Shown here one piece after another: positions 1 through 6,023 of a stretch of 64,000 nt of DNA (the stretch's first letter is position 1; each line of letters starts with the position of its first letter). The notes below the pieces were generated by a model. That model was not told the origin of the DNA and searched no databases. It was given only the letters and a program-made list of their open reading frames with translations. Source of the stretch: Micromonospora coxensis. GTDB taxonomy: Bacteria; Actinomycetota; Actinomycetes; Mycobacteriales; Micromonosporaceae. The stretch is from positions 62,001 through 126,000 of the forward strand of contig NZ_LT607753.1 in assembly GCF_900090295.1 (NCBI RefSeq), read 5' to 3'. A program made the position numbers and the translations under genes.

Positions 1-491
1 AACGTCTTCGCCCCGGTGACCAGGTAGTCGTCGCCGTCGCGGACCGCCCGGGTCCGCATCGCCTGCAGGTCGGAGCCGCCGTCGGGCTCGGTCATCGCGA
101 TCGCGCCGACGAGTTCGCCGCTGCACAGCCCGGGCAGCCAGCGCCGCTTCTGCTCCTCGGTGCCGTAGGCGACGAGGTAGCCGGTGACGATCCCGCTGTG
201 CACGGCCAGCCCGAGGGTGCTCTCGCCGCAGTGGGCCTGCTCGTGCAGCATCACCGCCTCGTGGGTGAACCCGCCGCCCCCGCCGCCGTACTCCTCGGGC
301 ACGGAGAGCCCGAGCAGGCCCAGCTCGCCCGCGCGCCGGTAGTGCTCGCGGTCCGGATGGCCCTGCGCCAGCAGCCGCTCGGTGTGCGGCAGCACCTCCT
401 TGGTGAAGAAGTCGCGGGCGAGTTCGGCGAGGTCGTCGTGCTCGGGCTCGCGCCACGGCGAGGTGTAGGTGTCGAGTCCAGGCGTCGGCAT
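1..491 (-). CDS. acyl-CoA dehydrogenase, N-terminal part (cut by window edge)
   Basis: An open frame reads leftward from an ATG at 491 to the window edge (163 codons), so the C-terminal catalytic half is missing. The translation starts MPTPGLDTYTSPWREPEH and is colinear with the acyl-CoA dehydrogenase N-terminal helical and middle beta domains: a helical start, the PEEYGGGGGG turn near residue 70, GTEEQKRRWLP near 112, and the AIAMTEPDGGSDLQ signature near 135 that contacts FAD and substrate. The family oxidises acyl-CoA thioesters to trans-2-enoyl-CoA. Acyl length and possible steroid side-chain specificity cannot be judged. A TTGACA-17-GAGGGT promoter ends six bases before the ATG, and the shared palindrome of this locus lies over its -35. 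Expression is therefore probably leaderless and TetR-controlled. Family call is secure, substrate open. Confidence 0.93.
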   Translation of the reverse strand, partial: MPTPGLDTYTSPWREPEHDDLAELARDFFTKEVLPHTERLLAQGHPDREHYRRAGELGLLGLSVPEEYGGGGGGFTHEAVMLHEQAHCGESTLGLAVHSGIVTGYLVAYGTEEQKRRWLPGLCSGELVGAIAMTEPDGGSDLQAMRTRAVRDGDDYLVTGAKT

Positions 492-497
492 GGGTAC

Positions 498-526
498 ACC
501 CTCACCGCTTGTTGGCGACGTGTCAA
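498..526 (-). promoter_or_regulatory. Promoter of the acyl-CoA dehydrogenase gene
   Basis: On the minus strand TTGACA (526-521) is followed after 17 bases by GAGGGT (503-498), six bases before the ATG at 491. The -35 is a perfect match, the -10 is weak. The spacing implies a leaderless transcript, as for two other promoters of this locus. Confidence 0.55.
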
Positions 527-530
527 CAAG
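508..530. promoter_or_regulatory. Palindromic operator, copy 1 (putative TetR site)
   Basis: Inverted repeat with arms CTTGTTG (508-514) and CAACAAG (524-530) and a nine-base centre, GCGACGTGT. It overlaps the -35 of the acyl-CoA dehydrogenase promoter and the stop codon of the alpha/beta hydrolase. Copies 2 and 3 are at 1562 and 4423. Binding by the TetR protein encoded at 3314 is inferred from context. Confidence 0.75.
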
Positions 531-1521
531 TCTCGATCAGCAACCGCGCGCAGGTCTCCGGTGAGTCCGCGAACGGCAGGTGCCCGCACCCGGGCAACGC
601 GACGTGCCGGGCCGCCGGCAGCGCCGTCCGGGCCCGCCGGGCCTGACTCCGGTACGGCAGGACGAGGTCCCGGGTGCCCCAGGCGATCGTCACCGGGATC
701 GCGGCCAGCGCGCCCGGCCCGCGGTGCCGGCCCGGCCGCCCGCCGCCCTGCCCCGGCTGCCTGCCGTCCTGTCCCGGCCGCCCGCCGTGACCTGGCTGCC
801 CGGCCCGGTCCCGGACGGCGGGCGGGTGGCGGCGGTCAGCGGCGGTGGGTGTGGTCCGGGACGCATCGGCGGGCGCGGCGAGGGTCGCGGCGTCGTCCGG
901 CTCCGGGTGCAGCTGCCAGTCGCCGAACGCCGACCGGGCCGCCGCGAAGCCGGGGGCGCCGGCCAGCGCCGCCGCCGCCGACACGCACTCGGCCGGCGTC
1001 AACCGTCCGGGGTGGCCGTGGAACACCCCGCACAGCGCGACCCGGCCGGCCCGGTGGGCGAACGCGCGGGGCAGCGCCGGTCGCAGCGCCGTCCCGGCGG
1101 CGCGCGCGCCGCCGACCACGAGCCGGCACCAGCGCCGTCCCAGCGGACCCCAGAACCCGATCGGCGAGAACGCGGTGACCGCCCGGGCCGCGCCCCGGCG
1201 GCCCAGCTCCAGCGCGACGCCGCCGCCGAGGGAGTTGCCGGCGACCGCGTACCCGGACACGCCGAGGGTGTCGAGGAAGGCGGCCACCCGGTCGGCGAGG
1301 TGGTCCACCGATCCGGGCCGCACCCCGGGGCCGGGGTCGGGCCAGGGCGGGGACGCGCCGAAGCCGGGCAGGTCCAGCGCGATGACGTCCCGGTGCCGGG
1401 CCAGCTCGTCGAGGACCGGCTGCCACACCTGCCAGCGGCTGCCGATGCCGTGGATCAGCACCAGTGGCGGGCCGGCGCCGCGTCGACAGTGGACCAGCCG
1501 GGTCGGGTCGGGGGAGTGCAC
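523..1521 (-). CDS. alpha/beta hydrolase with a low-complexity insertion
   Basis: A 332-aa alpha/beta-hydrolase-fold protein. Visible elements in order: oxyanion HGIGS, nucleophile elbow GNSLGGG (Ser), the acid strand WGTRDLVLP (Asp) and GCGHLPF (His), so the triad is complete. Between the cap region and the Asp strand sits about 55 residues of Gly/Pro/Arg/Gln-rich sequence with GRPGQ-like repeats (DNA about 705-875), which the family does not normally have. GTG at 1521 gives VHSPDPTRLVHC just before the first strand. A longer reading from an ATG at 1602 would run through the operator and the divergent promoter, so I rejected it. The 3' end overlaps operator copy 1. Members near acyl-CoA dehydrogenases and thiolases often hydrolyse esters or ring-cleavage products; the substrate here is unknown. 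The ribosome site is weak, so the start is less certain than the family. Confidence 0.85.
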   Translation of the reverse strand: MHSPDPTRLVHCRRGAGPPLVLIHGIGSRWQVWQPVLDELARHRDVIALDLPGFGASPPWPDPGPGVRPGSVDHLADRVAAFLDTLGVSGYAVAGNSLGGGVALELGRRGAARAVTAFSPIGFWGPLGRRWCRLVVGGARAAGTALRPALPRAFAHRAGRVALCGVFHGHPGRLTPAECVSAAAALAGAPGFAAARSAFGDWQLHPEPDDAATLAAPADASRTTPTAADRRHPPAVRDRAGQPGHGGRPGQDGRQPGQGGGRPGRHRGPGALAAIPVTIAWGTRDLVLPYRSQARRARTALPAARHVALPGCGHLPFADSPETCARLLIETC

Positions 1522-1561
1522 CCACCCACCCTGGCACCGTCGCGGGGCCGGGGGGAAGACC

Positions 1562-1584
1562 CTTGTTGACACGGTGACAACAAC
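1562..1584. promoter_or_regulatory. Palindromic operator, copy 2, between divergent hydrolase and GMC oxidoreductase
   Basis: TTGTTG (1563-1568) and CAACAA (1578-1583) flank ACACGGTGA. The core CAC-G-GTG extends the palindrome. Arms and nine-base spacing match copy 1. A TTGACA lies inside it (1566-1571) on the plus strand, but 17 bases further on the -10 position reads CCACCG, which is poor. Only the geometry, not the -10 sequence, matches the other promoters of the locus. Confidence 0.72.
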
Positions 1585-1600
1585 GGTGCCACCGTACGCC

Positions 1601-3280
1601 ATGACGTACGACTACGACGTCCTGATCATCGGCTCCGGGTTCGGCGGGAGCGTCAGCGCGCTGCGGCTGACCGAGAAGGGCTACCGGGTCGGCGTCCTGG
1701 AGGCCGGCCGCCGCTTCGCCGACACCGAGTTCCCGACCACCTCCTGGCGGCTGCGCCGCTACCTCTACGCCCCCGCGCTCGGCTGCTACGGGATCCTGCG
1801 GCTGAGCCTGCTGCGCGACGTGCTGGTGATGTCCGGCGCCGGGGTGGGCGGCGGCTCCCTCGGCTACGCCAACACCCTCTACGAACCGCCGCCGGCGTTC
1901 TTCGCCGACCCGCAGTGGGCCGACGTCACCGACTGGGCGGCCGAACTCGCCCCCTGCTACGACCAGGCGAAGCGGATGCTCGGGGTGACCGTGAACCCGG
2001 TCGAGACCGCCGCCGACCGGGCACTGCGGGCGGTCGCCGACGACCTCGGGGTCGGGCACACGTACCGGCGTACCCCGGTCGGGGTGCTCTTCGGCGACGC
2101 ACCCGGCGCGGCCGTCGCGGACCCCTTCTTCGGCGGCGCCGGGCCCGCCCGGCGGACCTGCACGCTCTGCGGCTCCTGCCTGACCGGGTGCCGGCAGGGC
2201 GCCAAGAACACCCTGGTCAAGAACTACCTGTACCTGGCGGAGGCGGCCGGGGCGGTGGTGCACCCGCTGACCACCGTGACCGCGGTACGCCCGCTGCCCG
2301 ACGGTGGGTACGCCGTCGACACCCGACGCACCGGCGGCACGCTGCGCCCGCGCCGACGCCGGTTCACCGCCGGTCAGGTGATCTTCGCGGCCGGCGCGCT
2401 GGGCACCCAGCGGCTGCTGCACCGGATGCGCGACCGGGGACTGCTGCCGGCGATCTCGCCGCGGCTCGGCGAACTGAGCCGCACCAACTCCGAGTCGATC
2501 CTCGGCGCGCGCACCCGCCGCCGCGACACCGACCTCAGCCACGGCGTCGCGATCGGCTCGTCGATCCACCCGGACCCGGTCACCCACGTCGAGCCGGTCC
2601 GCTACGGCCCCGGCAGCAACCTGCTCGGCCTGCTGGCCACCGTGCTGGTCGACGACACCGGCGGGCGGCCCCGCTGGGCCGCCGGCCTGCGCGAGCTGGC
2701 CCGAAGCTGGCGCGACCTGCGCCTGCTCGCCTGGCCCGGCCGCTGGTCGGAGCAGACCGTCGTGCTGCTGGCGATGCAGCCGCTGGACAACTCGATCACC
2801 CTCTACACCCGGCGGGGCCCGCTCGGCCGCCGTCGGCTGACCAGCCGGCAGGGCGTCGGCCAGCCGAACCCGACCTGGGTGCCGGCCGCCCACGAGGTGG
2901 CCCGCCGGGTCGCCGACAAGATCGACGGGGTGCCGCTGGGCGCGCTCACCGAACTGGTCGGCCGCCCGGTCACCGGGCACTTCATCGGCGGCTGCCCGAT
3001 CGGGCCGGACCCGGCGCACGGCGTCATCGACCCCTACCACCGGCTGTACGGGCACCCCGGGCTGCACGTGATCGACGGCTCGGCGGTCGCCGCGAACCTC
3101 GGGGTCAACCCGTCGCTGACCATCACCGCCCTCGCCGAGCGGGCGGTGGCGATGTGGCCGCACGCCGGGCAGCCCGACCCGCGACCGGCGCTCGGGCAGG
3201 GCTACCGGCGGGTGGACCCCGTGCCGCCCCGGCGCCCCGCCGTGCCGCCGTCGGCTTCGGCCGCCCTGCGGCTCACCTAG
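1601..3280 (+). CDS. GMC-family FAD oxidoreductase, cholesterol-oxidase-like
   Basis: A 559-aa flavoenzyme. The N-terminus has the ADP-binding fold VLIIGSGFGGSVSALRL followed by an acidic strand end (VLEAGRR). The C-terminal part carries the GMC signature region GHFIGGCPIGPDP and HVIDGSAVAANLGVNPS, which supplies the catalytic His/Asn region and the FAD clamp. Residues 187-197 form a Cys cluster, CTLCGSCLTGC (C-x2-C-x2-C-x3-C), known in the ChoD-like actinobacterial branch of the family and suggestive of an iron-sulfur site. The family oxidises sterol or other alcohols, with isomerisation in true cholesterol oxidases; the substrate here is inferred. There is no clear signal peptide, so the protein is probably intracellular. 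I took ATG 1601, since MTYDYDVLIIGSG is the natural N-terminus and upstream frame is intergenic. Operator copy 2 precedes it. Confidence 0.88.
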   Translation: MTYDYDVLIIGSGFGGSVSALRLTEKGYRVGVLEAGRRFADTEFPTTSWRLRRYLYAPALGCYGILRLSLLRDVLVMSGAGVGGGSLGYANTLYEPPPAFFADPQWADVTDWAAELAPCYDQAKRMLGVTVNPVETAADRALRAVADDLGVGHTYRRTPVGVLFGDAPGAAVADPFFGGAGPARRTCTLCGSCLTGCRQGAKNTLVKNYLYLAEAAGAVVHPLTTVTAVRPLPDGGYAVDTRRTGGTLRPRRRRFTAGQVIFAAGALGTQRLLHRMRDRGLLPAISPRLGELSRTNSESILGARTRRRDTDLSHGVAIGSSIHPDPVTHVEPVRYGPGSNLLGLLATVLVDDTGGRPRWAAGLRELARSWRDLRLLAWPGRWSEQTVVLLAMQPLDNSITLYTRRGPLGRRRLTSRQGVGQPNPTWVPAAHEVARRVADKIDGVPLGALTELVGRPVTGHFIGGCPIGPDPAHGVIDPYHRLYGHPGLHVIDGSAVAANLGVNPSLTITALAERAVAMWPHAGQPDPRPALGQGYRRVDPVPPRRPAVPPSASAALRLT

Positions 3281-3301
3281 GCCGGGCCCGTGAGCTGCCG
3301 A

Positions 3302-3307
3302 TAGGGT
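3302..3307 (+). promoter_or_regulatory. -10 element of the TetR gene (leaderless)
   Basis: TAGGGT ends six bases before the GTG at 3314, the distance expected for a leaderless transcript. I see no good -35 and no copy of the locus palindrome in the 33-base gap, so the regulator may not autoregulate through that site. Confidence 0.4.
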
Positions 3308-3313
3308 CGGCGG

Positions 3314-3997
3314 GTGAGCGTTGACACCGAACCCCGACGCCGCCGGCTGGAGCCCGACGCCCGCCGTGGGCAGATCCTGGCCTGCGCCGTCCGGCTCTTC
3401 GGCGCCCGCCCGTACGCGGACGTGTCGACCACGGACATCGCCCGCGAGGCCGGCGTGGCCCGAGGGCTGATCAACCACTACTTCGGCACCAAGAAGAACC
3501 TGTACCTCGAGGTCATCCGGGTGATGGTGACGATCCCCGAGGTGGCCGTGCAGCGGCTGCCCGCCGGTGACCTGCGCACCCGGGTCGACGCCAGCGTCGC
3601 CTGGTTCCTCGACGTGGTCTCCCGGCACAGCACCTCGTGGCTGGCGGCGGTCACCGCCGGCGGGATGGGCCACGACGCCGACGTCGCCCGGGTGCTCAGC
3701 GAGGCCGAGGAGGTCGCGGCGGACAGCGTGCTCGTCGCGGTCGGGCTGGCCGACGTCACCAGCCACCGCGAGGAGCTGCGCGGGATGATCCGCGCCTACG
3801 GCGGGCTGGCCACGTCGACCGCCCGGGAGTGGCTGCAGCGCGACGCGCTGACCCGGGAGCAGGTGCACCTGCTGCTGGCCACCACGCTGCTGGCCATCGT
3901 GGAGCAGGTCGTGCCCGCCGTGGTCGCCGGCCCGGGGCGGTCGCCGGACACCCGGCCCTCGGGCACCCGGCGGAGGTCAGCCGACGGCGTCGCGTAG
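3314..3997 (+). CDS. TetR-family transcriptional regulator of the catabolic locus
   Basis: A 227-aa TetR/AcrR-type repressor. The N-terminal DNA-binding domain (residues about 16-62) has the helix-turn-helix VSTTDIAREAGVARGLINHY followed by FGTKKNLY, the most conserved TetR block. The C-terminal all-helical part (about 80-205) is the ligand and dimer domain and is not recognisable in detail. It lies among fatty-acid/steroid-type catabolic genes, and three identical-type palindromes sit in the promoters of its neighbours, so it is the natural candidate ligand-responsive repressor, probably sensing an acyl-CoA or steroid-CoA. That is inference. Its 3' end overlaps the convergent SRPBCC gene by 21 bases. 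GTG 3314 is chosen because a -10 box lies directly upstream. Confidence 0.9.
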   Translation: MSVDTEPRRRRLEPDARRGQILACAVRLFGARPYADVSTTDIAREAGVARGLINHYFGTKKNLYLEVIRVMVTIPEVAVQRLPAGDLRTRVDASVAWFLDVVSRHSTSWLAAVTAGGMGHDADVARVLSEAEEVAADSVLVAVGLADVTSHREELRGMIRAYGGLATSTAREWLQRDALTREQVHLLLATTLLAIVEQVVPAVVAGPGRSPDTRPSGTRRRSADGVA

Positions 3998-4405
3998 CCG
4001 GGCCAGGGACTGCTCCTGGGCGCTGCGCAGCTCCCGCTCCAGCGGCCCGGCGACGGCGGCCACGGCGGTGCCCTGCACCTGCTGGCAGAGCCGCACCCGC
4101 GAGCCGTCGGCGGTCGGCTCGACCTCGTAGCTGCTGCGCAGCGTGATCCCCATCGGCCCGCTGCCGGTCATCGCGAGCCGGGCGTTCTCGGCGACCTCGG
4201 CCACCGTCCAGGTCACCTCGGCCGGCATGCCCATCACCCGCACCTTCTGGGTGAACGTCGTGCCGTCGGTGAAGGCGGCCGGCTCGGCGCCCTGGTAGCC
4301 CAGGTGGGTGGTCTGCCAGCGGCCCAGCTCGGCCGGCCCGGCGAGCACCGGCCAGACCCGTTCGGGCGCGGCGGGCAGCTCCACGGTGGAGATCACTGTC
4401 GTCAT
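3977..4405 (-). CDS. SRPBCC (START/Bet v1-like) family protein
   Basis: A 142-aa protein with the polyketide-cyclase/dehydrase-type SRPBCC fold. It opens with a beta strand and TVELPAAPERVWPVLAGPAELGRW, the classic helix-grip start. It continues with the alternating strands TTFTQKVRVMG, EVTWTVAEV and SSYEVEPTADGSRVRL, and ends in a long amphipathic helix. These proteins bind hydrophobic ligands in a deep cavity; a few are cyclases or hydroxylases. Here it probably binds a lipid or steroid-like intermediate. It is transcribed divergently from the thiolase-like gene, from a TTGACA-17-TAGCGT promoter ending seven bases before its ATG (leaderless). Operator copy 3 is shared with that gene. Function beyond ligand binding is not inferable. 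Confidence 0.85.
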   Translation of the reverse strand: MTTVISTVELPAAPERVWPVLAGPAELGRWQTTHLGYQGAEPAAFTDGTTFTQKVRVMGMPAEVTWTVAEVAENARLAMTGSGPMGITLRSSYEVEPTADGSRVRLCQQVQGTAVAAVAGPLERELRSAQEQSLARLRDAVG

Positions 4406-4412
4406 GACCGGG

Positions 4413-4441
4413 ACGCTACGAAGCTATTGGCAGCATGTCAA
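4413..4441 (-). promoter_or_regulatory. Leaderless promoter of the SRPBCC gene
   Basis: TTGACA (4441-4436, minus strand) and TAGCGT (4418-4413) are 17 bases apart, seven bases before the ATG at 4405. The -35 is part of operator copy 3, so a bound repressor would block it directly. Confidence 0.68.
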
Positions 4442-4445
4442 CAAG
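4423..4445. promoter_or_regulatory. Palindromic operator, copy 3, shared by divergent promoters
   Basis: The right half TGTCAACAAG is identical to copy 1. The left half is degenerate (GCTATTGGC against CTTGTTGGC). Spacing is conserved. It covers the -35 elements of both the SRPBCC and the thiolase-like promoters. Confidence 0.7.
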
Positions 4446-4455
4446 CTGCTACGTT
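4427..4455 (+). promoter_or_regulatory. Leaderless promoter of the thiolase-like gene
   Basis: TTGGCA (4427-4432), 17 bases, then TACGTT (4450-4455), seven bases before the ATG at 4463. It interlocks with the opposite-strand promoter of the SRPBCC gene and with operator copy 3. Confidence 0.62.
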
Positions 4456-4462
4456 CGGCCGC

Positions 4463-5980
4463 ATGACAGGCCCCGCCGGCGTCGACCCGGCCGCTGCGGT
4501 CCTCATCGGAGTCGGCCAGGCCGCCCACCGCGACCGCGTCGGCGCCACCCCGGCGGCGGCGCTCGTCCGCGCGGCGGCCCAGCGGGCGCTGGACGACACC
4601 GGCGCCGCCGAGGCCGTCCGCGCCCGGCTGCGCACCGTCGGCGTCGCCCACTGCCTGAGCTGGTCCGCCACCGACCCGGCCGCCACCCTCGCCGCCGCGC
4701 TCGGCGCCCCCGCCGGCCGTACCCTGACCACCCGCCCCGGCGGCACCGCGCCACTGGACCTGCTGCACCACGCCGCCGCGGCGATCCGGGCCGGCGACGA
4801 CCAGGTGACGCTGCTCGCCGGTGGCGAGGGCATCCGCGCGCTGCGCGCCGGACTCGCCGACGACCCGGACACCCCCGACGTCCCCGGCGCCCCACGCGTC
4901 CTCGGCACCGACCGCGCGCCGTCGCACCCGGCCGAGGAACGCGCCGGGCTCTACCAGCCGCTCAACTACTACCCCCTGTTCGAGAACGCGATCCGCGCCA
5001 CCGGCGGCTGGCCCGCCCTGCGCGACGGCGACGCCGCCGACGTCGTCCCCGCCGCCGCGCACACCCGGTGGCTCGGCGAGCTGTGGGCCCGGTTCGCCCG
5101 GGTCGGCGCGGCCAACCCGTACGGGTGCGTGGACGACGAGCCGCCCGACGCCGACCGGATCACCACCGTCGGACCGGCCAACCGGCTGGTCGCCCACCCC
5201 TATCCGAAGCTGCTCACCGCCAACATCGCCGTCGACCAGGCCGCCGCCGTGCTCGTCTGCTCCGCCGGCACCGCCGCCGCCCTCGGCGTGCCCCGCGACC
5301 GGTGGGTCTTCGTCGCCGCCGGCGCCGGGGCCACCGACCACTGGCACGTCGGCGAACGCGCCCAGCTGCACCGCTCGCCCGCCGTCGCCGCCGCCGGACG
5401 GGCCGTGCTCGCCGCCGTCGGCCGGGGCGTCGACGACCTGGCCCACCTGGACCTCTACTCCTGCTTCCCGTCCGCCGTGCAGGTCGCCGCCGCCGAACTC
5501 GGCGTCGACCTCGACCGGCGCACCCCGACCGTCACCGGCGGCCTGACCTTCGCCGGCGGGCCCGCCAGCAGCTACACCTTCCACGCGCTCGCCGAGCTGA
5601 CCGGACGGCTGCGCGCCGGCGAGCCCGACGACGCCGCCCTCGCCACCGCCGTGGGCTGGTTCCTCACCAAGCACGCGGTCACCGTCCTCACCGCCGCGCC
5701 ACCGCCCACCGGCTTCCGGTACGCCGACGTGCAGCCCGAGGTGGACGCCACACCCCGCCGCCGGCTCGTCGACGGGCACCGGGGCGAGGCCGTCGTGGAG
5801 TCCTGGACCGCCACCTACGACCGCGACGGCGCGCCGTCCGCCGCGTACGCGAGCTGCCTGCTGCCCGACGGCGCCCGCGTCCTGGCCAGCAGCACCGACC
5901 CCGACACCGTCACCGCCGTGGCGCAGGCCGACCCGATCGGCGCCCGGGTACGCCTCGACGACGCCACGTTCACCATCTGA
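4463..5980 (+). CDS. thiolase-like protein (acetyl-CoA acetyltransferase superfamily)
   Basis: A 505-aa thiolase-superfamily protein of the lipid-transfer/SCP-thiolase-like branch. Family features are the start AAVLIGVGQAAHRD, the region ANIAVDQAAAVLVCS, DLYSCFPSAVQVAAAELG near residue 330 and TVTGGLTFAGGPASSYTFHAL, followed by a C-terminal extension of about 100 residues rich in beta strands. The canonical N-domain nucleophilic Cys context of biosynthetic thiolases is not evident, so thiolytic or aldolytic activity should not be assumed. Related proteins in steroid side-chain breakdown work as thiolases or as partners of retro-aldolases. It is probably co-transcribed with the flavin monooxygenase 43 bases downstream. 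The leaderless promoter with operator copy 3 defines ATG 4463. Confidence 0.8.
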   Translation: MTGPAGVDPAAAVLIGVGQAAHRDRVGATPAAALVRAAAQRALDDTGAAEAVRARLRTVGVAHCLSWSATDPAATLAAALGAPAGRTLTTRPGGTAPLDLLHHAAAAIRAGDDQVTLLAGGEGIRALRAGLADDPDTPDVPGAPRVLGTDRAPSHPAEERAGLYQPLNYYPLFENAIRATGGWPALRDGDAADVVPAAAHTRWLGELWARFARVGAANPYGCVDDEPPDADRITTVGPANRLVAHPYPKLLTANIAVDQAAAVLVCSAGTAAALGVPRDRWVFVAAGAGATDHWHVGERAQLHRSPAVAAAGRAVLAAVGRGVDDLAHLDLYSCFPSAVQVAAAELGVDLDRRTPTVTGGLTFAGGPASSYTFHALAELTGRLRAGEPDDAALATAVGWFLTKHAVTVLTAAPPPTGFRYADVQPEVDATPRRRLVDGHRGEAVVESWTATYDRDGAPSAAYASCLLPDGARVLASSTDPDTVTAVAQADPIGARVRLDDATFTI

Positions 5981-6023
5981 CCCGGCCGGCGGGCGCCGCC
6001 GCCGGTCGCCGTGAGGGAGCGCC

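Noticed and set aside
845..1600. Upstream extension of the GMC oxidoreductase in frame from 845.
   Set aside because: It would run through the divergent hydrolase gene and the operator; the conserved FAD motif starts a few residues after ATG 1601.
1522..1602. Longer N-terminus for the alpha/beta hydrolase (ATG 1602).
   Set aside because: It overlaps operator copy 2 and the start of the divergent gene, and the extra residues are not family-like.
836..3868. Very long open frame on the minus strand opposite the GMC and TetR genes.
   Set aside because: Composition is Gly/Arg/Pro/Gln-rich with no family features, and the plus-strand genes have clear domains. It is a by-product of high GC third positions.
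508..4445. Operators assigned to KstR or KstR2.
   Set aside because: The half-site order and spacing differ from the KstR and KstR2 consensus sequences I know; I kept the neutral label TetR site.
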